64,000 nucleotides of DNA from an uncultured Clostridia bacterium (GTDB lineage Bacteria; Bacillota; Clostridia; TANB77; CAG-508), in assembly GCA_948896235.1 (NCBI GenBank), contig CAQUUC010000006.1, forward strand, positions 13,523-77,522, given 5' to 3'. The notes beneath the pieces are model-generated. The model did not search any database. It was given only the letters and a program-made list of their open reading frames with translations, and was not told the DNA's origin. Every line of letters begins with the position of its first letter. Position 1 is the first letter of the stretch. This document shows, in pieces, positions 18,718 to 28,156 of this stretch. The position numbers were made by a program, and so were the translations under genes.

Positions 18718-19336
18718 ATGAATAGTAGTTTTTTTAAAACTTCTTCTTATTCTTTAAAATTCATTTTACTTTTAATAATTATTGTATCTATTTTTATCAT
18801 TCCTATCTATTATGCATATCCTCATGCATTCTCCACTTACTCTGATAAACTTATATTAGATGACGATTCTCTATATGTTTGGCCTATCCCCGGATACACA
18901 AAAATAACCTCTCCTTTTGGAAAAAGAGTTTCTCCAACAGCTGGTGCTTCAAGCTTTCATAAAGGTATTGATGTTGGTGCTCCAGAAGATACTAAACTAT
19001 ATGCTATTTGTGATGGAAAAATTACATATGTTGGTTTTTTAGGTGGTGGTGGTTATACTATCACTCTTACAGCTGATAATATGAAAATTACATACTGTCA
19101 CGTATCCCCCCAATTTATTGTAGATGTTGGTGATGAAGTAAAAAAAGGCGAATGGATCGCAAATGTTGGTCCTAAAAATGTATATGGAATTCCTCGGCAA
19201 TAATTATAAAGATAAAAATGGTAACCCTACTAATGGTGCAACTACTGGATGTCATTTACATCTTGGTATAAGAATTGATGAAAAATATATTAACCCTTTA
19301 GATTTATTTAATGAAAAAGAAGAGTTTGTACAATAA
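18718..19336 (+). CDS. M23 metallopeptidase, secreted or anchored (one +1 shift at CGG)
   Basis: Peptidoglycan endopeptidase of the LytM/lysostaphin family. 205 residues when read +1 at 19195-19197. An N-terminal hydrophobic segment (residues 14-34) anchors or exports it. Zn ligands: FHKGIDVGAP (H and D) in the first frame and the C-terminal CHLHLGIRID (HxH) only after the shift, so without recoding the active site is incomplete. The joined text GIPGNNYKDKNG is natural for this family. Unshifted protein ends at residue 161. Confidence 0.9.
19195..19197 (+). other. +1 recoding site, CCT CGG CAA
   Basis: CGG at codon 160 of the M23 gene, followed by CAA TAA in the zero frame. Skipping the C gives CCT GGC AAT AAT and restores the HxH zinc motif 27 codons later. 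Confidence 0.9.
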
Positions 19337-19363
19337 AGACGGGATATTAAAACTCCCGTCTTT
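19335..19363. terminator. Bidirectional terminator
   Basis: AAAGACGGGA, 9-base loop, TCCCGTCTTT between the convergent M23 and zinc-ribbon genes. Confidence 0.85.
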
Positions 19364-19366
19364 CAT

Positions 19367-19852
19367 TTACATATCATCTTCTTGATTTTCTTCATCTTCT
19401 ACAGTCTCGTCATCTTCATCTGTTCCACATCCACCACAACTTCCACAGTGTCCTGAACATTCATGTTCTTCCGAATTCCAGTCTAACTCTATTACATTGT
19501 GGCATTCTGGACATTCTACTTCTTTTTTATCAGAATTAATATCTGTTAAAAACTCATGGTTACAATATGGGCATACAATTTCAAAATCATATTCGTCTTC
19601 AACAAATAATTCTTTTTCAATTGTATTCATTCCTCTTTCTATTTCTGCCATCTTCTGTTCAAGTATTTTTTGATTTTCATATACTTGATTAACTCTTCTT
19701 TCACTAAGATCCATTATTTTATTAATTTCATCTATATACATCATAGAAATATCTGCAATTTGTTGTTTAACAAATTCTAATTCTTCTGGATCTGTAATTC
19801 TTTCTTCAATTTTAGCAATAATGCTATTAAATTTATCTTGTAATACTGACAC
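19367..19852 (-). CDS. Zinc-ribbon coiled-coil protein (CD1247-like)
   Basis: 161 residues. N-terminal half is a coiled coil (about residues 1-80), followed by a zinc ribbon (CPYCNHEF ... CPECHNV, residues 94-119) and an acidic Cys-rich tail (CSGHCGSCGGCG). This matches a conserved clostridial protein encoded next to efp. Function unknown. Separated from efp by 25 bases and likely co-transcribed. Confidence 0.8.
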   Translation of the reverse strand: MSVLQDKFNSIIAKIEERITDPEELEFVKQQIADISMMYIDEINKIMDLSERRVNQVYENQKILEQKMAEIERGMNTIEKELFVEDEYDFEIVCPYCNHEFLTDINSDKKEVECPECHNVIELDWNSEEHECSGHCGSCGGCGTDEDDETVEDEENQEDDM

Positions 19853-19877
19853 TTAAGCTACTTCCTCTCTTTAATAA

Positions 19878-20444
19878 TTAAACTCTTTCCATATATTCGC
19901 CAGTTCTTGTATCAATCTTAATTACATCACCAATATTTATAAATAGTGGTACACTAATTTCATATCCATTTTCAAGTGTTGCTGGTTTTCCTGATGTTGT
20001 TGTTGTGTTTCCACTAAATCCTGGTTCTGTATAAGTAACTTCTAACTCTACGAACATTGGTGGTTCTACTGCAAATACATTTCCTTTGAAAGATAAAATT
20101 TTAACACTCATATTTTCTTTAATGAATTTTAAACTATCTCCTAATTGTTCTTTGTTTAATGGTATTTGCTCATATGTATCATTATCCATAAAGTAATATA
20201 AATCTCCATCACTATATAAGTATTGCATATCTCTTTTTTCTATTTCTGCTCCTGGATATTTTTCTGATGGGTTAAATGTTTTTTCTAAAACTGCTCCACT
20301 TATTACATTTTTTAATTTTGTTCTAACAAATGCTGCTCCTTTTCCTGGTTTTACGTGTTGAAATTCTACTACTTTATATACGTTTCCTTCCATTTCAAAT
20401 GTTGTTCCGTTTCTAAAATCTCCTGCCATATATACTTCTGCCAT
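19878..20444 (-). CDS. efp: Elongation factor P
   Basis: Stimulates peptide bond formation at proline stretches. 188 residues, three beta-barrel domains; KOW-like N-terminal domain with HVKPGKGAAFVRTKLKN, where the loop lysine is the usual modification site, and the C-terminal signature ISVPLFINIGDVIKIDTRTG. Normally preceded directly by pepP; here a 131-residue foreign-looking gene lies between them. Confidence 0.97.
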   Translation of the reverse strand: MAEVYMAGDFRNGTTFEMEGNVYKVVEFQHVKPGKGAAFVRTKLKNVISGAVLEKTFNPSEKYPGAEIEKRDMQYLYSDGDLYYFMDNDTYEQIPLNKEQLGDSLKFIKENMSVKILSFKGNVFAVEPPMFVELEVTYTEPGFSGNTTTTSGKPATLENGYEISVPLFINIGDVIKIDTRTGEYMERV

Positions 20445-20547
20445 ATTTGTTTCCTCCTTAATTATTATTTCTAATTCTTATCTATTTTATACTATATTTA
20501 TAGCAAAAGCAAGGTTTTTAGTAAATTTAATTAGAAACTGCATTATT

Positions 20548-20576
20548 TTGACTTTTTATGTATTGTATGTTATAAT
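20548..20576 (+). promoter_or_regulatory. Promoter of the 131-residue orphan gene
   Basis: TTGACT, 17 bases, TATAAT; 42 bases before the ATG at 20619. Confidence 0.75.
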
Positions 20577-20618
20577 ATTGGCGTTACAAAAACTTTGTAG
20601 AAAGAGAGGATATTTAAT

Positions 20619-21014
20619 ATGAACGAAATGAGCACTAGAACAGAGCACTTAAGATCTGCAGCATTCAAGGCAACTAGAGAATATATAGATAGCCTCGTCA
20701 AAGATTTTTTAGACTATGCTGAAGAATTCCGGAAGAGTCTAAACGACATCTTAAAAAACGGAAAAACAGATGATGGCTGGTTGTGCTTATCTGGTAAGGA
20801 GGCTGAGCAAGATCCTGCACAGGTCTTTTTCGATGAAGACACTGTGAAATGTGCACTTGAAACACTCTGTACTTTGAACACAGATAACAGAATAGATGTA
20901 ATTAATAATATCTATTATATGGATTCTAGTTTTCTTCTTTTTTACTCATTTTCCAGGATGAAAAAGTTGGAATATAGAATTTCCCAGTGCACATCGGCAC
21001 GTGAGCTGCTCTAA
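20619..21014 (+). CDS. Hypothetical protein inserted between pepP and efp, in-frame CGG
   Basis: 131 residues, soluble, mostly helical and acidic; no family recognised. It has its own consensus promoter and a 16-bp perfect terminator and runs against the flanking genes, so it looks inserted into the conserved pepP-efp pair. Codon use is richer in G and C than the neighbours (AAG, GAG, CTC, TCG). CGG at 20730-20732 (codon 38) is an ordinary triplet: a +1 shift would hit a stop within four codons. Confidence 0.7.
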   Translation: MNEMSTRTEHLRSAAFKATREYIDSLVKDFLDYAEEFRKSLNDILKNGKTDDGWLCLSGKEAEQDPAQVFFDEDTVKCALETLCTLNTDNRIDVINNIYYMDSSFLLFYSFSRMKKLEYRISQCTSARELL

Positions 21015-21031
21015 CAAAAATCGAGATTTCA

Positions 21032-21076
21032 TTAGATGCCTAGGTTGGAACTTTCAACCTAGGCATCTAATTTTTT
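21032..21076 (+). terminator. Strong terminator of the orphan gene
   Basis: TTAGATGCCTAGGTTG, 7-base loop, CAACCTAGGCATCTAA then TTTTTT: 16 perfect base pairs. Confidence 0.92.
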
Positions 21077-21135
21077 AATAATTATTGCTTAATTTGTACA
21101 AATATATACACTTTTTAAATATAGACTGAACAATT

Positions 21136-22201
21136 TTATATAATCACATAATCTTTACTTGACTTTGTTAAAACTTGTGCACCATTTTTACCAATTAACA
21201 CTGTATCTTCTATTCTTACACCAAACTTACCGCTTATATAAATACCTGGTTCATCTGTTATTACCATATTCTCTTTTAAAATAAAATCCCCTCTTCTTGA
21301 ACTTATAACAGGTTCTTCGTGAATATCTAAGCCAACACCATGTCCTAAAGCATGAACTAAATCAAATCTATTAAGTTTAAAATCATTTTCTACCATTTTA
21401 GTAAGTATACGAACATTAGCACCATCATAGTACTCTTTCAATGTTAATTGTTGATTCTTTAGTACTAATTCGTATATTGGTTTTATATAATCTTGTACAA
21501 AATCCACAAATATTGTTCTTGTCATATCGGAACAATATCCTTTATATTTACATCCAAAGTCTATTGTAATAATATCACCTGATTCAATCTTTCTATCTGT
21601 TGGAACCGCATGTGGCATAGATGAATTTGGTCCGTGATGCTACTATTGTATCAAAACTAAGTCCATCTGCTCCATTTGCCATAAAGTATTTTTCTATTTC
21701 CCCTGCAATTTGTTTTTCTGTCATTCCTTTTTTTATAAAACTTAATAAATATTTAAAACAATTATCTGTAACTTCGCATGCTTTTTTTATACAGCTAATT
21801 TCATATTCATCTTTTATCATTCTTTGTTTTTCTATTATATTCTCTGTTTCAACAAAGTTATGTATTTTATATCGTTGTTTATAATCTTTATATTTTGCAT
21901 ATGTTAAATAATTTTCTTCGAATCCAACGTTTTCGCAAAACATAAAGAAATTTTCATAATCATCTTTAGACACATCCATTATATTAGTCACAATAATTTC
22001 ATCATCTATTGTTAACATACTATTAACCTTTTCTATGTATCTTGCATCTGTTATATATACATTTTCCTTTCTAGTTAATAACAAAACTCCCTCAGCATCT
22101 ACACCAATTAAGTACTTAATATTTATAGGATTAGAAACTATCATTCCTTGCATATCCATACGAGATATTTTATCTCTTAGCCATTTCAGTTTTTGATTCA
22201 T
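21136..22201 (-). CDS. pepP: Xaa-Pro aminopeptidase, M24 family (one +1 shift at CGG)
   Basis: Dimetal peptidase removing N-terminal residues before proline; 354 residues with a +1 shift at 21632-21634. First frame: creatinase-like N-terminal domain (YLIGVDAEGVLLLTR) through SFDTIVAS. Second frame: GPNSSMPHAVPTDRKIESGD, metal ligands in TIDFGCKYKGYCSDMT, HALGHGVGLDIHEEP and DEPGIYISGKFGVRIED. The join IVAS-G-PNSS is the conserved M24 sequence. Both halves are required and overlap in different frames, with no other defect. Confidence 0.93.
21632..21634 (-). other. +1 recoding site, TCA CGG ACC
   Basis: CGG at codon 190 of the M24 peptidase gene. Skipping the C yields TCA GGA CCA AAT, the conserved SGPN before the catalytic His. 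Confidence 0.92.
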
Positions 22202-22225
22202 ATTAACTTCATTCCTCTCTATATA

Positions 22226-22975
22226 CTATCCTCTATACATTCCTAGTGTAAACACTTTAAGCAAAATTGTAACTAGTAGTTCAAATGGTACAAATAATAC
22301 AATCAAAGCTGCAATTACTATAAATGGTCCAAATGGTATGTATTCATCTGTTTTCTTTATTTTTGTAGCAAGCAAAACAACACTTATAATTGCACCTAAC
22401 AAAAATGCTATTAATGATATTACAATAATTCCGCTAAGTCCAAAATAAAGACCTAATGCTCCCATTAATTTTACATCACCAAATCCCATTGCTTCTTTAC
22501 CTGCAATTAATCCTCCCAGTAATGTTATTATTAAAAATATTCCACCACCAGCAACCATTCCAAGTAGCATATTAACAGCTATATTAATATTGTTTATTCC
22601 ATATATAAAAGTTAAAAAAAGTCCTATTTCAAACATTGTTAAGTTAAGTCTATTGGGAATTATTTGTAGTTTATAATCTATCATTAGTGCGGATATTAAC
22701 ATTGGGATTAAAAGTGAAAATTTAATTAAATTTAAGTTTTCATATAATCCTTTATGAATTCCAAAAAAATATACTAAACTTATATATAGTGCTGCAATTA
22801 TTATCATTAATATATAATTTGGTTTCTTTCTTTTTGTTTTATCAAGCATGTCCTTTGAAAATATCTTTTTATTTTGAGTCATTCTATCATTACACCAGTT
22901 TATGACTTGTGCAATAACTACTCCTATTATTGCAAAAACTGCATAAACTAATATATGAACATCATTAATATACAT
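22226..22975 (-). CDS. A24 prepilin peptidase
   Basis: Membrane aspartyl protease that trims type IV prepilin leaders. 249 residues, seven or eight hydrophobic helices; the two catalytic aspartates are in MIDYKLQIIPNRLN (residue about 98) and the FGDVK motif (MGFGDVKLMGALG, about 165). The N-terminal Cys-rich methylase domain is reduced, as in some Firmicutes. Two pilin-like proteins in this window (34452 and 61846) are plausible substrates. Starts 3 bases after yqeG. Confidence 0.88.
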   Translation of the reverse strand: MYINDVHILVYAVFAIIGVVIAQVINWCNDRMTQNKKIFSKDMLDKTKRKKPNYILMIIIAALYISLVYFFGIHKGLYENLNLIKFSLLIPMLISALMIDYKLQIIPNRLNLTMFEIGLFLTFIYGINNINIAVNMLLGMVAGGGIFLIITLLGGLIAGKEAMGFGDVKLMGALGLYFGLSGIIVISLIAFLLGAIISVVLLATKIKKTDEYIPFGPFIVIAALIVLFVPFELLVTILLKVFTLGMYRG

Positions 22976-22978
22976 CTT

Positions 22979-23473
22979 CTATTTTTCCCCCTTTTTGTAA
23001 TTCTTTTTTATTAAGTTTTCGATTGGTCTTTTTATTATTGTTACCAACATATCCTTTTCATTAATTGGATCTACTAATATCGAAAACATTTTACATCTAT
23101 TAGCACCTAAAACATCTGTAAAAATTTGATCACCCACTACTGCTACTTCTTCATTCTTTAATTCCATTAGTTTTGCAGCTCTATTTAGTCCTCCTTTTAA
23201 AGGTTTTTTTGCAAAAAATACGTATGGTATTCCTAATTTTTCAGATACCTTGTTTACTTTTTCCCTATTATTACTATTTGATGCAATACAAAATTTAATT
23301 CCTTTTTCCTTCATTTCTTTGCACCACTCATCTATTCCTTCTAGCATATTTTTATAATAATCTAAAAGAGTGTTATCTACATCTAAAATTAATCCTTTTA
23401 TATTATTTTTATTTAGCATTTCATATTTAATTTCTTTAACATTCTTTATATATAAATTGGGATACAAAATCAT
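22979..23473 (-). CDS. YqeG-type HAD phosphatase
   Basis: 164 residues, normal for YqeG. HAD motif I is GLILDVDNTLLDYY (residue about 28), motif II IASNSNN, motif III KKPLKGG and motif IV VGDQIFTDVLGANRC. Members act on phosphate monoesters; the YqeG/GEP4 family includes phosphatidylglycerophosphatases, so a membrane-lipid role is possible. Operon with the prepilin peptidase. Confidence 0.88.
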   Translation of the reverse strand: MILYPNLYIKNVKEIKYEMLNKNNIKGLILDVDNTLLDYYKNMLEGIDEWCKEMKEKGIKFCIASNSNNREKVNKVSEKLGIPYVFFAKKPLKGGLNRAAKLMELKNEEVAVVGDQIFTDVLGANRCKMFSILVDPINEKDMLVTIIKRPIENLIKKNYKKGEK

Positions 23474-23628
23474 AAGTTATCTCCTATTCTCTTATGCAAT
23501 TTTTATTATTCTTAAATTCATTATTATATTATCAATATAAATAGTTTTTGTCAATTTATATTATGAAGTATTTACAAAGATTTTTACTTATTATATAATA
23601 ATCATATGCTAAAGAAAAGGAGAATATA

Positions 23629-24908
23629 ATGAACGAACAAACTCTTATACAAAATAAAAAATATAATATAAAATTATTTCCATTTTATAAGGCAATTTCA
23701 TGGGATTTACTATTTTACTATGCAATTTCTTTTTTGTTTTTAACCAATACGAAAGGAATTAGTGCTGCAGATGTTTTATTTGTTGATGCATTTTACCCAA
23801 TATTTAAATTTATTTTGCAAATTCCTAATACTGCTATTGTTAATAAACTAGGTAATAGATTATCACTTATATTAGGAAATATCTTTGTGGCTGGTAGTAT
23901 ATTATTATGGATATTAGCAGATGGAATGTCTATCCTTATACTTTCTCAATTTCTATCAGCTTTAGGATTTTCTTTAAAATCATTAACTGAAACAAATCTT
24001 TTATATGATTCAATAGAAAAATCTGATAAAAGAAATGATATATTTTCAAAAATAGATGGTAAAAGTTCCTCTTATTATTATTACATTGATGCCATTACTT
24101 CTTTAACTACTGGTTTCTTATTTGTAATAAATGGCTATTTACCAATGCTTCTTTGTTTTGGACTTTGTATTTTAGCTACTCTACTATCTTTTAGCTTTAA
24201 AGAAGTAGAAAAAACAAGTTCTGAAAAATTTTCTATCTTAGACAATATTAATGATATAAAAGAACGGATTTAAATTTATTTTTAGGTCTAGTAGATTAAA
24301 AAGTTTAATTATATTTTACTCTTTATTAACTAGTATTTTAGCAATAAGATCTAGTTTAAGTAGTAGTATATTTACAGATATACATTTACCAGAACAATAC
24401 TTTGGAATTACATATGCTGCATTTCAAATTATTTCTGGTATAGCTTCAAGTAAACAAGCTTGGTTTCACAATAGATTTAAAAACAGAACTTTAACCGTTT
24501 TTGGATTATCTGTTACTCTTTCTATGATAGCTATTGGTCTATGTGAAATTGTAGGTCTTAACTATGGGCTAACTTTAGAAGTAGTTTTAATAATGCTCGC
24601 TTTGCAATGTGCTGTAAAAGGACCTTATTATACCTTAATAAAAAGATATTTAAATAGTTTTTCTACTTCATCTATGAGAACTAAAATATACTCTGCATTG
24701 GAACTTCCTTATAGCTTATTAAGAGCTTTAATATGTATGATTTGTTCTTTCTTATTAAATATAACTACTACTTCATATGTATATGTAATACTTGGATGTA
24801 TATTTAGTGTGATAATGATTTTTTTACTTGACCATATGAAGCACACTGTACGGACTAAAACCTGAGGAATATGAAGAAAAAGATATAAAATTTGTAGAAA
24901 TGAAATAG
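23629..24908 (+). CDS. MFS transporter (two +1 shifts at CGG)
   Basis: 425 residues with about 12 hydrophobic helices when read with +1 shifts at 24265-24267 and 24851-24853. The first segment ends in NDIKE, the second starts GFKFIFRSSRLKSLI, the usual central loop of this MFS group; the second shift yields HMKHTVGLKPEEY, a common C-terminal tail. Reads cleanly to TAG at 24906-24908. Unshifted it would be a 214-residue half transporter. Substrate unknown. Promoter region and AAAGGAG site precede the ATG. Confidence 0.9.
24265..24267 (+). other. +1 recoding site, GAA CGG ATT
   Basis: CGG at codon 213 of the MFS gene; TAA follows two codons later in the zero frame. Skipping the C gives GAA GGA TTT AAA. 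Confidence 0.9.
24851..24853 (+). other. +1 recoding site, GTA CGG ACT
   Basis: Second CGG of the MFS gene, in frame only after the first shift. Skipping the C gives GTA GGA CTA AAA CCT GAG GAA (VGLKPEE). Confidence 0.88.
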
Positions 24909-24930
24909 ATATTAACTCTTTTATAAAATA

Positions 24931-24966
24931 TATAGAGGTTGCATTGTGTACAACCTCTATATATTT
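24931..24966. terminator. Terminator between the MFS and sleB genes
   Basis: TATAGAGGTTG, 9-base loop, CAACCTCTATA, then a T-run; serves the convergent sleB gene too. Confidence 0.8.
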
Positions 24967-25662
24967 TTATTTACAAAATCTATGTTTTCCTATTGTTACA
25001 ACATGTGGCCTAGACCATATCCATTTGTTTGTTGCAGTTGATGGATTAAAATAGTAGATTGAACCATATGATGGGTCCCATCCATTTAATGCATCTTGTG
25101 CTGCTTTTCTTGCTGTACTATTTGGTGTTAAATTTATTTGTCCATCATCTACAACATTAAATGCTCCTCTTTGATATATAACTCCTGATACTGTATTAGG
25201 AAAGCTTGAATTTTTTACTCTGTTTAATACTACTGCTGCTACAGCAACTTGACCTTGATATGGCTCTCCTCTTGCTTCTCCATATACTAGCCTACTTAAT
25301 AAATTTAAATCATTTGAATAAGAAGAACTACCAGAATTCCCCGAGGAATTAAAAATCCCCATTGCTTGTAAAGTTTTCGTTCCTGCAATTCCATCTACCA
25401 CTAATCCATTTTTTCTTTGAAAATATTTTACAGCAGCAAGAGTCTGGCTTCCATAAATCCCATCAACATTTCCATTATAATATCCCCAACGTTTCAATTT
25501 TGTTTGTATTGTACGTACTTCCTCTCCTCTTGAACCATATTTTGATAAGCCTAATACTATATTTACACTAAATATGTTATATAGTAAAAATAACAATAAT
25601 ACTAAACTAACACTTATAATTGCTGTTCTATTAACAAATATTTTATTTTTAATCTCTTTCAA
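24967..25662 (-). CDS. sleB: Spore cortex-lytic enzyme SleB
   Basis: Lytic transglycosylase that degrades spore cortex during germination. About 231 residues from a TTG at 25662, chosen because GGAG lies just upstream; an in-frame ATG at 25719 has no such site. An N-terminal membrane or signal segment (AIISVSLVLLLFLLYNIF) is followed by a peptidoglycan-binding domain (GSRGEEVRTIQTKLKRWGYY ... DGIAGTKTL) and the hydrolase-2 domain (LVYGEARGEPYQGQVAVAAV, catalytic Glu). Indicates a spore former. Confidence 0.92.
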   Translation of the reverse strand: MKEIKNKIFVNRTAIISVSLVLLLFLLYNIFSVNIVLGLSKYGSRGEEVRTIQTKLKRWGYYNGNVDGIYGSQTLAAVKYFQRKNGLVVDGIAGTKTLQAMGIFNSSGNSGSSSYSNDLNLLSRLVYGEARGEPYQGQVAVAAVVLNRVKNSSFPNTVSGVIYQRGAFNVVDDGQINLTPNSTARKAAQDALNGWDPSYGSIYYFNPSTATNKWIWSRPHVVTIGKHRFCK

Positions 25663-25750
25663 AAAAATCACTCCATTTAGATAAATACTATTTTTTAGTA
25701 TTTTCTCCAAATGAAGCAATTTTATACAGATTTTATTTTTTATAATTTTT

Positions 25751-27412
25751 CTAAAATATTCCTACTACTTCTCCATTTTCATTTATATCTATAAATTCAG
25801 CAGATGGAACTTTTGGAAGTCCTGGCATTGTAAATATTTTTCCAGTTAGTATTACAACAAATCCTGCACCTGTTCTTAGATTTACTTCTGATACATGAAT
25901 TTTAAATGGTTCCTTGCATAATAAATTATTTGGATCATCAGAGAAAGAATATTGTGTTTTAGCTATACATACTGGTAAATTTCCATATCCTAATTTTTCA
26001 ATTGTTCTTATAGTATCCATAGCTGCTTTTGAAAATTCTACTCCTTCTGCCCCATATATGTTTTTAGCTATTTTTTCAACTTTTGTTTCAATACTATCTT
26101 CTAAGTCATATATAAATTTCGCATTATCTTCTTTTTCACATAACTCTACAACTTGAGAAGCTAAATCTTTTGCGCCATCTCCACCTTTTCCCCATGCTTC
26201 TACTAAACTTAAATTTATTCCTTGTTCTTGTAGTTTTGTTCTTAATAAGTTTATTTCAGCCTCTGTATCATCTACATATTTATTAATTGCAACTATTACA
26301 TTTAATCCAAATTTATTCTTAATATTATCTATATGTTTTAACAAATTATGTATTCCTTCTTCTAAAGCTTCAATATTTTCTTTTTGTATATCTTCTTTTG
26401 CTACTCCACCGTGATATTTTAGTGCTTTCATTGTTGCAACACATACTACTGCTGATGGCTTTATTCCCGCTGTTCTACATTTTATATCAATGAATTTTTC
26501 AGCCCCCAAATCTGCTCCAAATCCAGCTTCTGTTACAACATAATCTCCTAATTTTAGTGCCATTTTTGTTGCCATTACACTGTTACAGCCATGTGCAATA
26601 TTAGCAAATGGTCCACCATGTATGAAAGCTGGTGTATGTTCTAAGGTTTGTACTAAATTTGGTTTAATTGCATCTTTTAATAGAACTGCTAAGCTTCCTT
26701 CTGCTTTTAAATCACTTGCTCTAATTGGCTCTTCTTTTTCATTATAACCTATTATAATATTACCAATTCTTTTCTTTAAATCATATATATCATTAGATAA
26801 GCATAGTATTGCCATTATTTCTGATGCAACTGTTATATCGAACCCATCTATTCTTGGAACTACATTTTTTTCTCCAGATAAACCGCATTCTATTTTTCTT
26901 AATTGTCTATCATTTAAGTCTACACATCTTTTCCATACTACTTTTTTAAATCCTAATTCATTTCCAAAATAGATATGATTATCTATCATTGCTGAAAGTA
27001 GATTGTTTGCAGAAGTTATTGCATGAATATCTCCTGTAAAGTGTAAATTTATATCTTCCATTGGTGCAACTTGAGCATATCCTCCACCAGTTGCTCCCCC
27101 TTTTACACCAAATACTGGTCCAAGTGATGGTTCTCTTAACGCAAGTACTGATTTTTTTCCTATCTTTGATAATCCATCAGCAAGTCCTATTGAAATAGTA
27201 GTTTTTCCTTCTCCTAAAGGAGTTGGATTAACTGCTGTAACTAATATTAATTTTCCATTTTTATTGTTTCCTATCTTTTCGAATATTTTATCTGAAATTT
27301 TTGCTTTATACTTACCGTAATTTTCTACATATTCTTCGTCTATATTTAGACTTTCTGCAACCTCCATAATTGGTTTTAATTTTACACTTCTTGCTATTTC
27401 AATATCTCCCAT
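25751..27412 (-). CDS. fhs: Formate--tetrahydrofolate ligase
   Basis: ATP-dependent formation of 10-formyl-THF from formate; one-carbon supply, and part of the methyl branch of the Wood-Ljungdahl pathway in acetogens. 553 residues, normal length, with P-loop TPLGEGKTT near residue 68, GVKGGATGGGYAQVAPMEDINLHFTGD split across two signatures, and EAGFGADLGAEKF. No CGG codon. Other pathway genes are not in the window, so acetogenesis cannot be claimed. Confidence 0.97.
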   Translation of the reverse strand: MGDIEIARSVKLKPIMEVAESLNIDEEYVENYGKYKAKISDKIFEKIGNNKNGKLILVTAVNPTPLGEGKTTISIGLADGLSKIGKKSVLALREPSLGPVFGVKGGATGGGYAQVAPMEDINLHFTGDIHAITSANNLLSAMIDNHIYFGNELGFKKVVWKRCVDLNDRQLRKIECGLSGEKNVVPRIDGFDITVASEIMAILCLSNDIYDLKKRIGNIIIGYNEKEEPIRASDLKAEGSLAVLLKDAIKPNLVQTLEHTPAFIHGGPFANIAHGCNSVMATKMALKLGDYVVTEAGFGADLGAEKFIDIKCRTAGIKPSAVVCVATMKALKYHGGVAKEDIQKENIEALEEGIHNLLKHIDNIKNKFGLNVIVAINKYVDDTEAEINLLRTKLQEQGINLSLVEAWGKGGDGAKDLASQVVELCEKEDNAKFIYDLEDSIETKVEKIAKNIYGAEGVEFSKAAMDTIRTIEKLGYGNLPVCIAKTQYSFSDDPNNLLCKEPFKIHVSEVNLRTGAGFVVILTGKIFTMPGLPKVPSAEFIDINENGEVVGIF

Positions 27413-27435
27413 TTCTTCTACTTCCTTTCTTTTTT

Positions 27436-27867
27436 CTACATAATTAAACCTGCTGCTACTCCTATTAATGCTCCTACAAATACTTGTGTTGGCGTGTGTC
27501 CTAATACCTCTACTAATTTTTCTTGTACTTGTAAATTAGTTAAACCTGGTGTATTTACTATTTTATTTAATAATTTTGCTTGTTTTCCTGCTGCTCTACG
27601 AATTCCTGCTGCATCATACATCACAACAAATGCAAATACTACTGATAATGCAAACAATGGTGTTGTAATGCCTTCATATTTTCCTATCAACGTTGCAATA
27701 GATGTTACTACTGCAGAATGTGAACTTGGCATTCCACCCGCTCCCATAATTCTTTTAAAATTAAATTGTTTTGTTGTTACTAAATCCCAAATCACTTTAA
27801 ATGTTTGTATACAAAACCATAATAGTAATGGTGTATATAAGTACTTAAACCCTGTTATCTCCTCCAT
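27436..27867 (-). CDS. Divergent PAP2-family membrane protein (YuiD-like)
   Basis: 143 residues with about four membrane segments. The motif GGMPSSHSAVVTS near residue 44 matches the phosphatase SSH motif of the divergent PAP2 (DUF212) family, also found in YuiD. Probably a lipid-phosphate phosphatase; direct function unknown. Same direction as xseB, 31 bases downstream. Confidence 0.85.
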   Translation of the reverse strand: MEEITGFKYLYTPLLLWFCIQTFKVIWDLVTTKQFNFKRIMGAGGMPSSHSAVVTSIATLIGKYEGITTPLFALSVVFAFVVMYDAAGIRRAAGKQAKLLNKIVNTPGLTNLQVQEKLVEVLGHTPTQVFVGALIGVAAGLIM

Positions 27868-27898
27868 ATTTTCCCCTTTCAGTTTTATAATAACCTTT

Positions 27899-28123
27899 CT
27901 ACTCTACATTAAAATCTTCTTCTGTTACTTCATCATCTTTTTTTATTAGTATAGATATTCTTTTTTCTGCACTCTCTAAGATATCATTACACCTTTTAGA
28001 TAATTTCATACCTTCTTCAAATTTAACTACTGATTCATCTAAATTTAAATCTCCCTTTTCTAATTCGTTTGCAATTTGTTCTAGACTCTTTATTGCTTCT
28101 TCAAAATTTGCCTCATTTTCCAC
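27899..28123 (-). CDS. xseB: Exodeoxyribonuclease VII small subunit
   Basis: 74 residues; FEEAIKSLEQIANELEKGDLNLDESV is the XseB signature helical hairpin. Forms the ExoVII complex with XseA, degrading single-stranded DNA. Directly downstream of xseA, operon with nusB upstream. Confidence 0.95.
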   Translation of the reverse strand: MENEANFEEAIKSLEQIANELEKGDLNLDESVVKFEEGMKLSKRCNDILESAEKRISILIKKDDEVTEEDFNVE

Positions 28124-28156
28124 AGATTACTTATCTCCCTTCAAAATTCTAATATT

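Noticed and set aside
22226..22975. Full type IV pilus locus
   Set aside because: Only a prepilin peptidase and two pilin-like proteins are present; no assembly ATPase or PilC-type gene lies in the window.
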